A stretch of 64,000 bases of DNA, taken from NCBI GenBank assembly GCA_023145215.1, contig JAGLED010000007.1:23210-87209 (forward strand), given 5' to 3'. Position 1 is the first letter of the stretch. Each line of letters begins with the position of its first letter. The notes beneath the pieces were generated by a model, which had not been told where the DNA came from, did not search any database, and saw only the letters and a list, made by a program, of their open reading frames with translations. Shown here one piece after another: positions 35,493-44,684 of the stretch. This DNA is from Rhodospirillales bacterium. GTDB taxonomy: Bacteria; Pseudomonadota; Alphaproteobacteria; Rhodospirillales; Casp-alpha2. The position numbers were made by a program, and so were the translations under genes.

Positions 35493-38400
35493 CTATACCG
35501 CTTCCGCCCGGCCCAGACGCTGCAAGACATCGCGCGTCGAATTCAAGCGCGGTGTCCAGAGACCGCGATCCTGCGCCTCGATCAGGCGCTGGGCAATATC
35601 GCGTAGCGCATCCGGATTGGCGTCTTCCAGAAAGCCCCGCACATCGTCGTCGTCCAGATACGCCTGGAACACGAGATCGAAGTGATGATCCTTGACCGCC
35701 CCCGTCGTCGCAGCGAACGCAAACATGTAATCGACCGTCGCCGCCATCTCGAACGCGCCTTTGTAGCCGTGGCGTTTGACCCCCTCGATCCACTTCGGAT
35801 TGACGACCCGGGCACGGACCACGCGCGCGATCTCGTCTTCCAGCGGCCGGACGACGGGGCGTTCAGGTCTTGAATGATCGTTGTGATAAACCGCCGGGCG
35901 TTCACCCCGGTATTCGTTGACGGCCGCCGTCATGCCGCCTTCGAACTGGTAATAATCATCCGAATCCAGCAGGTCGTGTTCGCGGTTGTCCTGGTTATGG
36001 ACGACCGCCTGCACGCGCTTGAGCCTGTCGACGAACAGGTTGTGCTCCGCCGCCCCCTCCGAGCCACCGCCGTACGCATACCCGCCCCATGCGACGTAGG
36101 CATTGGCCAGGTCCGATTCGGTCTGCCAGCCCTTCTCGTCGATCAGCGCCTGCAGGCCCGCGCCATAAGCGCCGGGCTTCGAGCCGAAGACGCGGTAACC
36201 GGCACGCCGCTGAGCGTCTTTTTGATCGACCCCTTTATTCACCAAGCGTTCGGTTTCAGCCCGGACACGCGACGCAATCGGATTCATTTCCTCCGGTTCG
36301 TCGAGATCGGCAACGGCGCGCACCGCGCTGTCGAACAGGTCGATCAGCGCCGGAAACGCGTCCCTGAAGAACCCGGAAATCCTGAGCGTTACATCGACGC
36401 GCGGCCGGTCGAGGATATCAAGCGGCAACACTTCGAACCCGACGACGCGTCTCGATGCGCCGTCCCATGTCGGGCGCACGCCCATCAACGCCAACGCCTG
36501 TGCGATATCGTCGCCGCCCGTGCGCATGTTTGACGTGCCCCAGGCCGACAACGCCATCACCGTCGGCCATTCACCGTGACCCTGCATATAGCGTTCGATC
36601 AACAATGATGCCGAGCGCCACCCGAGCGTCGACGCCGCCGGTGTCGGCACGGTGCGGGTGTCGACGGAATAGAAATTGCGGCCGGTCGGCAAGACATCGG
36701 GCCGCCCCCGCGTCGGCGCGCCGGAAGGCCCGGGATCCACGAACCTGCCGTCGAGTGCGGTGAGCATGCCGTTGATTTCAGCATCGCCCGATGCCGCGAC
36801 GCGGGGACGCAAGTCTTCTTCGAGCCACTTCATCACCGCCGCCGTCCGCGTTCGCTTCTGGTTGACGGCGAGGTCCCAGCTCACGTGCGCGTGGGCAAGC
36901 AACTCCACACGCTCGACCGTATCGCCCGCTGTCCGCCACGGGTCGTCGCTGATCGCGGCAAGCACCGGTGGTCGCTTGCCGGTCCACTCAGCCGCCATGT
37001 CGCAGTCGAGGGGATCGAAATCCAACCCGAAGTCGGCGGCGATAGCCCGGTGAAGGGATGCGTCCGCACCCTCGCCCGCACCGCGCGGCACACGTACCAA
37101 CGCCACCAGCAGATCGGTGAGCAAGCGCCCGCGCGGGCTTTCACCGAACACGTGAAGGCCGTCCCTGATCTGCAGTTCTTTCAATTCGCACAAATAACCG
37201 TCGAGCTTGGCGAGCGCGTCGTCTTCGGATTCGTCGACGGCGATGCCGATATCCTCGTCCAGTCCGGTCGCGCGGCAGAGGGTCAGGATCTCTTCCGTCA
37301 AAACCCGGATACGCCTCGGATCGACACCGGCGGCCTCGTAATATTCATCGACGAGTTGTTCCAGGTCCTTCAGGGGGCCATAGCTTTCCGCGCGTGTCAG
37401 CGGTGGCGTCAGATGATCGATGATGACCGCGCTCGTGCGGCGTTTGGCCTGCGTGCCCTCGCCCGGATCATTGACAATGAACGGATAAATGTGCGGCATC
37501 GCCCCCAACGCCGCTTCCGGAAAGCAGTCTTCGGAAAGGGCCAAGGCCTTGCCGGGCAGCCATTCCAGGTTGCCATGCTTGCCCATGTGGCAGACGGCGT
37601 CGGCGCGAAAGCCGCGTTCCAACCACGCATAGAACGCAAGATAACCGTGCGGCGGTATCAGCGCCGGGTCGTGGTAGCTCTGAACCGGGTCGATGTTGTA
37701 GCCGCGCGCCGGTTGAAGGCCGATCACCACATTGCCGCATCGATAAGCCGAGATCGCAAAGGTGCCGCAATCCACATCGCCTTCTCTATAGAAAGGATCC
37801 GTCTCCGGTGCGCCCCAGCGTTCCAGCACCTGTTCGCGGACGTTCGCGGGCAGCGCACCGAACCAGATCTGGTAGTCGGCAAGCGAGAGCGACTCCGTCA
37901 CCGTTCGACTCGCGAGATTCTTGAAGTCATTGGTCGGGCCTTTTTTAAGGCGGTCGATCAACGCCGCGCCGTCGGCGGGCGCGTCCGTGACCCTGTAGCC
38001 CGCACCCTCAAGCGCCTTCAACACACGAACAGTCCCCGCCGGCGTGTCCAGGCCGACACCGTTCCCGAGCCGGGCGTCCTTGTTCGGATAATTGGCGAGC
38101 ACGAGGGCGACGCGGCGCTCGTTCGCCGGGGTATTCCGCAGCTTCGCCCAGTTGGCCGCTAACCGCGCAACGAAGTCGAGCCGGTCCGGCACCGGCTCGT
38201 AGGTGACGATATCGCTTTCCGTCGCCTCGTCGCGGCGCGCCCTTCCCTTGAACGACACGGCGCGGGTAAAGATGCGGCCGTCGACTTCTGGGAGCGCCAC
38301 GTTCATAGCGATGTCGCGGGCGGAAAGGCCACGCGTACCGCTTTCCCAGCCCTCACGATTGCCGCCCGAGAAGACGACCTGCAACACCGGACAGCCGCTT

Positions 38401-39260
38401 TTATCGAGCGGCCCGGACGTAAAATCCTTGCCCGGCGCGGACACCGCGAATCCGGTCGCGTTCAACACCACGTCCGGAGCAGCATCTTCATAGAGCGCAG
38501 TGATGGTGTCGGCGGACACCGGATCCTTGAGGCTTTGGGCGAAGACCGGCAGCGGATTGAGCCCCGCGGCGTCAAGCGCCGCGATCATCCGGTCGACGGC
38601 GGCGAGGTTCCCGGCCTGCACCAGGGCACGATAAAACACCAGCGAGGCCACCGGGCGGCCCTGTTCCCATTGCCGCCGCACGTCATTCATCGACGGCGCC
38701 TCGATCCCGGGCCAGTAAATCCCGGCACGCAGCAACGTCGCTGGCTCGCGCCAGTCCACGTCCCTGCCCGTCAGCGCCGCCGCATATAACAGAAGATTGC
38801 GGCTGTTGGCCGGTCCGCCATGCACGCCGTATTGCCAGAGTCGGTGCTGCGCCTCCGCATCCAAAGTCGAGAACCCGGCGAGTTCCGGGTCCGGCTGGTC
38901 GTCGCCCGGTAAAACGGCAAGAGCGATCCCCGAAGACCGGCATGTCTCAGCGATCTGTTCGATCCCGTACGACCAGTAGCCGTAACCGCCCAATATCCGG
39001 ATCACCACCAGTTTGGCGTGGCGCACGATCTCGTCGGCGTAAAGATCGACCGACATGTTATGGCCGAGTTGCATCAGATTCGCGAGACGAAGCGTCGGCA
39101 CCTCGTAACCTGCGTCGATGAGATCGCGCCGGGCATCGGCAAGCAGGGCCAGTTCGGTATCGGCGGCGGAGAGATACACCACCTCACCCGGTGTCTGCCC
39201 GAGGTCGACGGCTTCTTCGCCGTCGGTGATGGCACCCGGTTGTGCGGCTAGAAGATGCAT
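35493..39260 (-). CDS. cobN: Cobaltochelatase large subunit CobN
   Basis: 1255-residue protein of the CobN/BchH family, the size expected for the large subunit of the ATP-dependent cobaltochelatase that inserts Co2+ into hydrogenobyrinic acid a,c-diamide. It shows VIRILGGYGYWSYGIEQI, LVLANYPNKDARLGNGVGLDTP, CHMGKHGNLEWLPGKA and FIVNDPGEGTQAKRR, the last two being signature blocks. The AAA+ partner subunits (aerobic CobS/CobT type or ChlID type) are not in the window. The enzyme belongs to the late-insertion route, so its presence beside cbiX is noteworthy. A weak GGA ribosome site precedes ATG 39260. Confidence 0.95.
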   Translation of the reverse strand: MHLLAAQPGAITDGEEAVDLGQTPGEVVYLSAADTELALLADARRDLIDAGYEVPTLRLANLMQLGHNMSVDLYADEIVRHAKLVVIRILGGYGYWSYGIEQIAETCRSSGIALAVLPGDDQPDPELAGFSTLDAEAQHRLWQYGVHGGPANSRNLLLYAAALTGRDVDWREPATLLRAGIYWPGIEAPSMNDVRRQWEQGRPVASLVFYRALVQAGNLAAVDRMIAALDAAGLNPLPVFAQSLKDPVSADTITALYEDAAPDVVLNATGFAVSAPGKDFTSGPLDKSGCPVLQVVFSGGNREGWESGTRGLSARDIAMNVALPEVDGRIFTRAVSFKGRARRDEATESDIVTYEPVPDRLDFVARLAANWAKLRNTPANERRVALVLANYPNKDARLGNGVGLDTPAGTVRVLKALEGAGYRVTDAPADGAALIDRLKKGPTNDFKNLASRTVTESLSLADYQIWFGALPANVREQVLERWGAPETDPFYREGDVDCGTFAISAYRCGNVVIGLQPARGYNIDPVQSYHDPALIPPHGYLAFYAWLERGFRADAVCHMGKHGNLEWLPGKALALSEDCFPEAALGAMPHIYPFIVNDPGEGTQAKRRTSAVIIDHLTPPLTRAESYGPLKDLEQLVDEYYEAAGVDPRRIRVLTEEILTLCRATGLDEDIGIAVDESEDDALAKLDGYLCELKELQIRDGLHVFGESPRGRLLTDLLVALVRVPRGAGEGADASLHRAIAADFGLDFDPLDCDMAAEWTGKRPPVLAAISDDPWRTAGDTVERVELLAHAHVSWDLAVNQKRTRTAAVMKWLEEDLRPRVAASGDAEINGMLTALDGRFVDPGPSGAPTRGRPDVLPTGRNFYSVDTRTVPTPAASTLGWRSASLLIERYMQGHGEWPTVMALSAWGTSNMRTGGDDIAQALALMGVRPTWDGASRRVVGFEVLPLDILDRPRVDVTLRISGFFRDAFPALIDLFDSAVRAVADLDEPEEMNPIASRVRAETERLVNKGVDQKDAQRRAGYRVFGSKPGAYGAGLQALIDEKGWQTESDLANAYVAWGGYAYGGGSEGAAEHNLFVDRLKRVQAVVHNQDNREHDLLDSDDYYQFEGGMTAAVNEYRGERPAVYHNDHSRPERPVVRPLEDEIARVVRARVVNPKWIEGVKRHGYKGAFEMAATVDYMFAFAATTGAVKDHHFDLVFQAYLDDDDVRGFLEDANPDALRDIAQRLIEAQDRGLWTPRLNSTRDVLQRLGRAEAV

Positions 39261-39312
39261 TCGCGTTCCGTCCGTGGCCCGCGCCGGGGGTCCGGCCGCG
39301 GGTAACTAACGA

Positions 39313-40341
39313 TCAGGCCGCTCCCTTGAGTTCGGAAGCGATCGCCTCTCTATTCAATCCCGTCAGTCCGATCACGACGAGTTCGCTTCGGCGTGTCTCG
39401 CCGTCCTGCCAGGGGCGGTCGAAGTACCGTTCAACCCTGGGGCCGACCGCCTGAATGACATGGCGCATCGGCTTGCCCGGCACGTTGACGAAGCCCTTGA
39501 TGCGAAGAATGTCGTGTGCGGTCGTCGCCGCCTTGATGCGGGCTTCGAGCGCGCCCGGATCGTCGATGTCGCCGAGCGGCACCTGGAAGCTCTCGAAATC
39601 GTCATGATCGTGATCGTCGTCTTCATCATGGTGCGACGGGCGCTGATCGAGATCGTCCTCGACCGCCGCCGACATCGCCAGCAACACGCCGAGATCGATA
39701 TTCCCCTTCACCGTCTCGACGACCTTCACGCCGGGGCGAATTTCCTTGCCGAGTACAGCTCTTACGACGGATTTGTCGTCGTTCGTCATCAGATCAGATT
39801 TGTTCAGCAGCACGAGATCGGCGCAGAGGAGTTGATCCTCGAACACTTCCTCCAGCGGCGAATGATGATCGAGATTGTCGTCGGCTTCACGCGCCGCCTG
39901 AACCTTATCCGGGTCGTCCGCGAAACGGCCGTCGCGAACGGCGGGCGCGTCGACAACGGCGACGACGCCGTCCACAGTGACCCGCGAGCGGACTTCCGGC
40001 CAGTTAAAAGCCTTCACCAGCGGTTTCGGCAAAGCCAGCCCCGAGGTTTCGATGACGATGTGATCGGGCGGCGTTTCGCGGCGCAGCAGCTTTTCCATGG
40101 TCGGCAGGAAATCGTCGGCGACGGTGCAGCAGATGCAGCCGTTGGCAAGTTCCATCACGTCGTCTTCGGCGCAGCCTTCGAAGCCGCAGCCGTTGATCAC
40201 TTCACGATCGACACCGATGTCGCCGAACTCGTTGATGATCAGGGCGATCCGCTTGCCGTTCGCATTCGACAGGATATGCCGGATCAGCGTCGTCTTGCCG
40301 GCGCCCAGAAATCCGGTGATCACAGTCGCGGGAATCTTCAT
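39313..40341 (-). CDS. cobW: CobW, cobalt-binding GTPase of the COG0523 family
   Basis: 342-residue G3E GTPase. P-loop [13 protein letters not shown] at 9-21, Walker B region [12 protein letters not shown], guanine-specificity NKSD, and the metal site GCICCT near 68-73. A His/Asp-rich insertion ([12 protein letters not shown]) near 240 precedes the C-terminal CobW domain ([11 protein letters not shown]). CobW is understood to bind Co(II) with GTP and supply it for corrin synthesis. The ATG overlaps the cobU stop (ATGA) and cobN follows 52 nt later, matching a delivery role to CobN. Confidence 0.94.
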   Translation of the reverse strand: MKIPATVITGFLGAGKTTLIRHILSNANGKRIALIINEFGDIGVDREVINGCGFEGCAEDDVMELANGCICCTVADDFLPTMEKLLRRETPPDHIVIETSGLALPKPLVKAFNWPEVRSRVTVDGVVAVVDAPAVRDGRFADDPDKVQAAREADDNLDHHSPLEEVFEDQLLCADLVLLNKSDLMTNDDKSVVRAVLGKEIRPGVKVVETVKGNIDLGVLLAMSAAVEDDLDQRPSHHDEDDDHDHDDFESFQVPLGDIDDPGALEARIKAATTAHDILRIKGFVNVPGKPMRHVIQAVGPRVERYFDRPWQDGETRRSELVVIGLTGLNREAIASELKGAA

Positions 40342-40865
40342 GTCGTTACGTCCTTCATTGTCATCGGCAATCCGGCGGCAACGAACACCACCCGGTCGGC
40401 AATCTTCGCAATCCGCTGGTGGGTATTGCCTGCATGATCGCGGAATTGTCGCGCCATTGCGTTCTCCGGCACAATCCCGAGACCGACCTCGTTGGACACG
40501 AACACGACGCGCACGTCAAGGCTTGGCAATGCGGCCGTCAGCATCGACACCTCGCGCTCGATGTCGCGTTCCGCCATCATCAGGTTCGTGACCCAGAGCG
40601 TCAGGCAATCGACCAAGACCGCCTTGCCGCGGCAGTTCCTGGAGGTCAACGCGCCGACCAGATCGGTCGGTGCCTCGATGGTCTGCCATTTATCGCCGCG
40701 CCGCTGGCGGTGTTTTTCGATTCGCACCGTCATTTCGCTGTCCCAGGCTTCGGCAGTGGCGATATAGATGCCGCCGCCCTCGGCTTCGACAAGATCCTCC
40801 GCATAGCGGCTCTTGCCCGAGCGTGCGCCCCCCAGAACCAGCGTTACAGGCGGCAGCCCCGCCAC
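40338..40865 (-). CDS. cobU: Adenosylcobinamide kinase / adenosylcobinamide-phosphate guanylyltransferase
   Basis: CobU/CobP, 175 residues, which phosphorylates adenosylcobinamide and couples GMP to it. The P-loop [17 protein letters not shown] is at the N-terminus, then [19 protein letters not shown] with the His that carries [14 protein letters not shown], and [19 protein letters not shown] place the start at GTG 40865, just after the cobC stop; the longer in-frame version would translate cobC out of frame. Its stop overlaps the cobW start. Confidence 0.93.
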   Translation of the reverse strand: MAGLPPVTLVLGGARSGKSRYAEDLVEAEGGGIYIATAEAWDSEMTVRIEKHRQRRGDKWQTIEAPTDLVGALTSRNCRGKAVLVDCLTLWVTNLMMAERDIEREVSMLTAALPSLDVRVVFVSNEVGLGIVPENAMARQFRDHAGNTHQRIAKIADRVVFVAAGLPMTMKDVTT

Positions 40866-40866
40866 G

Positions 40867-41508
40867 TCAGTGATCCTCGCGCGCCGGACGGTTGACGTGG
40901 ACGATCCGCCACGCCCCGCCTTTACCCCGCAAAAGGCCGTCCGGCACATGCTCGATCACGCTGACGGACAGCGTGTGTACGGTGATCGCCATCCCCGCCG
41001 CCGGGTCGAGGCCCAGAGCATGCGATATCGCGGCCCTGACCGTGCCCCCATGGGAGACGCAGACGATATCTGACCCCGCGTGCATTTCCGTATATTCGTC
41101 GATGGCCGCACCGACCCTGGCGATCTGGTCGGCGAAACTCTCACCGTTGGGGGTACGGTTGCGGGTCGGGTCGGCCCAGAACGCGTCGTAGGTTTTCGGG
41201 TCCGCGGCGCGCATCTCGTCCCAGCTTGAGCCCTGCCAGTCGCCGAAGCTCTGCTCGGCGAAGCGTTCGTCGATCGTCGGATCGTCCGTTTCCAGCCCTG
41301 CGTTGCGGATCGACTGCGCGGTCAGCTTGGCCCGGCTGAGATGCGATGTGTACCAGGGCACGCCGCCCGGCAGACGCTTGGCCAGATTTTGGAAGGATTG
41401 AAGGTCCGACAAATCGCACTCGACATCGTCGGCACCGTAAATCTTTCCCTGCACACCCACGACCGGCGCATGCCGGACCAGCCACCATCTTGTCGTACCG
41501 TCATGCAT
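40867..41508 (-). CDS. cobC: Histidine phosphatase, probable alpha-ribazole phosphatase
   Basis: 213-residue phosphoglycerate-mutase-like phosphatase. The catalytic RHAP is in [18 protein letters not shown] at the N-terminus, the acid/base Glu is expected in [14 protein letters not shown], and the second His is in [13 protein letters not shown]. Placed between cobS and cobU, it is most likely the E. coli CobC-type enzyme that dephosphorylates alpha-ribazole phosphate or adenosylcobalamin 5'-phosphate. ATG 41508 overlaps the end of cobS by 8 nt. Confidence 0.85.
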   Translation of the reverse strand: MHDGTTRWWLVRHAPVVGVQGKIYGADDVECDLSDLQSFQNLAKRLPGGVPWYTSHLSRAKLTAQSIRNAGLETDDPTIDERFAEQSFGDWQGSSWDEMRAADPKTYDAFWADPTRNRTPNGESFADQIARVGAAIDEYTEMHAGSDIVCVSHGGTVRAAISHALGLDPAAGMAITVHTLSVSVIEHVPDGLLRGKGGAWRIVHVNRPAREDH

Positions 41509-42283
41509 AAAATACCGAACTCCCCGCTGCGGCGGCCACGTAGACCGCCAATTCCATCATCTGCTGCACGGCGCCCAGAACGTCACCGGTCTGACCGCCA
41601 AGCCTGCTGTGCGCCCACCAGAGCACTGCGCCACCCAGTCCCGTAGCGATCACGATGGCCGAAAAGGCTACGGATAGCGGCAGCAAAGTAAAGAGGCCCG
41701 CGAGCCCGATGATGAGCGCTGTCGCAGCCCGTTTGAAATCCGGCTGCCCGGCGTCCTGCGAAAGTCCGTCCATCCGTGCCGGCGCCATGAAATGCATGAC
41801 GAGAGGCAGCCCCCCTCTCGAGAACGTCGCCGCCGCCAGCATCGCCGCAAATGCGAAACCGGGACCGGGAATGCCTGAAATCATCACCGCACGGAGCCCG
41901 ACCGAGAATATCAGGGAGAGAACCCCATAGGCGCCGATCCGCGAATCCCGCATGATCTCAAGGGCGCGCGCGCGGTCGTGCGCCCCAAATCCATCCGCGA
42001 CATCGGCAAGGCCGTCTTCATGGAGCGCCCCCGTCACGACGGCCTGCACCACGAGCGCGACGAGCGCGCAGCCGAGGGGCGATATCTCGGTCCCGGCGAC
42101 GGCATACAGAACGCCCCCCGAGATTCCGCCGACGATCAAACCGGCGAGGGGGAACGCCCAAGCCGCAGCCGCAAGCGAGCCCGCTTCCAAACCGGCGATT
42201 CGCCCAACGGGCACCCGGGTCAGGAACAACACTGCGACCCTGAGATCGCGGACGAGGCTGAAATTATCCCTGGTCACTCCCAT
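41501..42283 (-). CDS. cobS: Adenosylcobinamide-GDP ribazoletransferase (cobalamin synthase)
   Basis: CobS (E. coli name), 260 residues, a polytopic inner-membrane enzyme that joins adenosylcobinamide-GDP and alpha-ribazole. It opens with VLFLTRVPVGRI; the family motif HEDGLADVADGFGAHDRARALEIM is near residue 95, followed by MRDSRIGAYGVL. At least five hydrophobic segments are visible. This gene is unrelated to the aerobic cobaltochelatase subunit also named CobS. It appears to be the first gene of a minus-strand operon running through cobQ. Confidence 0.93.
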   Translation of the reverse strand: MGVTRDNFSLVRDLRVAVLFLTRVPVGRIAGLEAGSLAAAAWAFPLAGLIVGGISGGVLYAVAGTEISPLGCALVALVVQAVVTGALHEDGLADVADGFGAHDRARALEIMRDSRIGAYGVLSLIFSVGLRAVMISGIPGPGFAFAAMLAAATFSRGGLPLVMHFMAPARMDGLSQDAGQPDFKRAATALIIGLAGLFTLLPLSVAFSAIVIATGLGGAVLWWAHSRLGGQTGDVLGAVQQMMELAVYVAAAAGSSVFYA

Positions 42284-42330
42284 ACCCGAGTTTCTATCCC
42301 GCCCCGCTTAACGTGTCACCGAATTAAGCT

Positions 42331-42359
42331 TTCGGAGCCCACCGGGCACACTTTATAGT
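42331..42359 (+). promoter_or_regulatory. Candidate leaderless promoter of cobT
   Basis: TTCGGA (42331-42336), a 17-nt spacer and TATAGT (42354-42359) end 8 nt before ATG 42368. No Shine-Dalgarno sequence is visible. It lies in the 84-nt gap between divergent cobS and cobT, in which I see no B12 box. Confidence 0.4.
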
Positions 42360-42367
42360 CCCCGACC

Positions 42368-43390
42368 ATGAACGCCGCACCCGAAAGCATGGATGATATC
42401 CGAAGGCTGCTCGACGTCCAGCCCGGCCCGTCCGTCGACGCCCACGACGCTGCCAACGCGCGCGAAGCGACACTTACAAAACCGCCGGGCGCGCTCGGTC
42501 GGCTGGAAGAAATCTCGGCATGGCTCTCCGCCTGGCAGGACCGGCATCCGCCGTCGGTCGGCAACCCGCATGTCGTCGTCTTTGCCGGGAATCACGGCGT
42601 TGCCGCGCGCGGTGTTTCCGCCTATCCGCCGGAAGTCACAGCACAGATGGTCGCGAACTTCGAAGCTGGCGGTGCCGCGGTCAATCAACTGAGCAAGGTC
42701 GCAGGCGCGGCGTTCAATATCCATCCGCTCGATCTCGACACGCCGACCGCCGATTTCACCCAGGGCCCCGCCATGGACGAACCCGCTTTCATGGCTGCGT
42801 TCAACGTGGGCTGGAACGCTGTCGATCCGGACTGCGATCTTTTGGCCATCGGCGAAATGGGGATCGCCAACACCACCGCCGCCGCTGCCGTCAGCCATGC
42901 CCTGTTCGGCGGCACGGCCGAGGACTGGACCGGCCCCGGCACCGGGGTCACGGGCGACGCGCTATCGCTGAAGGCCAAGGTCGTCGGGGAAGCAGCCCAA
43001 CACCACCGCGACGCGGCACGTGATGCCATCGATATCCTCAGACGCGTCGGTGGGCGCGAACTGGCGGCGATGGCGGGGGCGGTCCTGTCGGCGCGCTACA
43101 AGAATTGCCCTGTCTTGCTGGACGGTTACGTTTCCGGTGCGGCAGCGGCGGTGCTCGAAGTGCGCCGGCCCGGCAGCCTCGACCATACCCTCGCCGCGCA
43201 CGCCTCGGCGGAACCTGGTCACCGCAGGTTACTGGACGCCATCGGCAAGACGCCATTGCTGGACCTGAACATGAGGCTCGGCGAAGCGTCCGGTGCCGCG
43301 CTCGCCATCAATATCGTCAAGGCAGCGGCCGCCTGCCATTCGGGCATGGCGAGCTTCGCGGATGCGGGCGTCAGCGGAAAATCGGCTTAA
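42368..43390 (+). CDS. cobT: Nicotinate-nucleotide--dimethylbenzimidazole phosphoribosyltransferase
   Basis: CobT (E. coli name), 340 residues, which makes alpha-ribazole phosphate from 5,6-dimethylbenzimidazole and nicotinate mononucleotide. Signature parts are KPPGALGRLEEISAWL, VVFAGNHGVAARGVSAYP, LLAIGEMGIANTTAAAA and the C-terminal LNMRLGEASGAALAI, whose Glu is the catalytic base. It is monocistronic and divergent from cobS. The dimethylbenzimidazole-forming gene bluB is not in the window. Confidence 0.95.
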   Translation: MNAAPESMDDIRRLLDVQPGPSVDAHDAANAREATLTKPPGALGRLEEISAWLSAWQDRHPPSVGNPHVVVFAGNHGVAARGVSAYPPEVTAQMVANFEAGGAAVNQLSKVAGAAFNIHPLDLDTPTADFTQGPAMDEPAFMAAFNVGWNAVDPDCDLLAIGEMGIANTTAAAAVSHALFGGTAEDWTGPGTGVTGDALSLKAKVVGEAAQHHRDAARDAIDILRRVGGRELAAMAGAVLSARYKNCPVLLDGYVSGAAAAVLEVRRPGSLDHTLAAHASAEPGHRRLLDAIGKTPLLDLNMRLGEASGAALAINIVKAAAACHSGMASFADAGVSGKSA

Positions 43391-43393
43391 AGA

Positions 43394-44683
43394 TCAGGCA
43401 TCTTCTTCCTGAGGTTCGGATGAACGCTCGATCCGGCGCTTGAGTTTCAAAAGATCGCGCCGGCGGCCGTCTTCGGCGATCAGATTCTCGACAAACCGCC
43501 CCTGAAACTGGTCGATCCCCACGGCGCGCCCGAAGTCGATGGCTTCGCGGTTGTCGCAGCGGCAAAGGATCCAGCGTTCCGGACCGTCGCGGTCGATCAG
43601 CTTCTTGATCGTCGCCTGCACGTCGTCGCCGCCGTCGGCGAGGTTCGGATGCCAGACGATTTTGGCAAGGTCGGCCCCCAGCCGTTCGCGGTCGATCACC
43701 TGCAGGGTTTCGAGCGTGAGACCATCCAGGCACAGCCGATAGCCCTTGGTCTGCACAAATTCGCGCGCAAACAGATACGACGAAAGATCGGAGAAAATAT
43801 CCTCTTTCTGTAGCTCGATGACGATCGCGCCGCGCCGCGCCGCCGACAGGTTGTCGTCGAAGACCTGGAACTGGTCGGACAGGAGGGTGCGGATATTGAT
43901 GTTGAAGCTGATGTCGCCCGAGATCGATACGGCATCCGTCTTCATCAGCATCGACAGCACCCGCCGGTCGAGCGTCTCGGTCAGATGCTGGAACAGCCAG
44001 CGGTTCGATACCAGGTTGACACCGGGCAGAATGGTTTCGCGCAAATCCTGGATCGAGATGAACAACTCACTGAACAGTTGTTCCGGCACCATCTTGCTGT
44101 CGACCCTGCAGATGAACTGACGGCGGACGAGGTTCGACAGGTCCGCGCGCGAAAGCGACTCTTCCACCTTTGCCAGCACGCTCGGCGTCAGCGGCTCACC
44201 TTTTTTCTGTTTCTCTTTCAGGCGCTGGCGCGCATCCATGCGGTTGCGCACCTCAGTCTGGCGCTTCTCCTCGGCATCGGCGAGTCCCTGAACGAGTTGA
44301 ACGATTTCCTGGTACTGGGACGTAGCGTCATACCAGGTGACGAACTCCCGGCCGTCCTTGCCTTCTTCCTCGACCAGCGGATCGTCGCCGAACAGAAAGC
44401 GCACTTTCTGGATGATCGTTTCGACCTGTCCCTTGACGTTCGTCTTGAAGAAAAAGAACAGGTCGGCATTCTTCAACGCAAAGAGCTGGCCGTTCATGTC
44501 CTTGATCAGCTGATCGAAGTTCCCCGCGGCGGTACGGACGTGCTGGTCGCGCCGGTTGAACGGCAGCAACTTGGACAAGTGGATATGCGCCAGGCCACGC
44601 CCGTCCTTGAGCTTCTCGAGACGGCGCACGTAATCCGTAAGCAGCTTTTCCTGCGATGGGAGTTTTTCCGGTGCCGTTGCCAT
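43394..44683 (-). CDS. Degenerate EAL-like domain protein, paralogue A
   Basis: 429-residue protein without signal peptide. The C-terminal 220 residues have the strand-helix rhythm of an EAL phosphodiesterase domain (SFNINIRTLLSDQF, IVIELQKEDIFSD, YRLCLDGLTLETL, AIDFGRAVGIDQFQGRFV), but the EAL motif and the metal-binding residues are missing, so cyclic-di-GMP hydrolysis is unlikely. The N-terminal part (about 25-105) could be a degenerate GGDEF-like or other alpha/beta domain; a charged central helix (RQRLKEKQKKGE) separates them. It starts 1 nt after its paralogue and is probably cotranscribed with it. Function unknown. Confidence 0.8.
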   Translation of the reverse strand: MATAPEKLPSQEKLLTDYVRRLEKLKDGRGLAHIHLSKLLPFNRRDQHVRTAAGNFDQLIKDMNGQLFALKNADLFFFFKTNVKGQVETIIQKVRFLFGDDPLVEEEGKDGREFVTWYDATSQYQEIVQLVQGLADAEEKRQTEVRNRMDARQRLKEKQKKGEPLTPSVLAKVEESLSRADLSNLVRRQFICRVDSKMVPEQLFSELFISIQDLRETILPGVNLVSNRWLFQHLTETLDRRVLSMLMKTDAVSISGDISFNINIRTLLSDQFQVFDDNLSAARRGAIVIELQKEDIFSDLSSYLFAREFVQTKGYRLCLDGLTLETLQVIDRERLGADLAKIVWHPNLADGGDDVQATIKKLIDRDGPERWILCRCDNREAIDFGRAVGIDQFQGRFVENLIAEDGRRRDLLKLKRRIERSSEPQEEDA

Positions 44684-44684
44684 C

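Noticed and set aside
36885..38162. 425-codon open frame antisense to cobN
   Set aside because: Arises from GC-rich codon bias on the other strand; the cobN reading is continuous and conserved.
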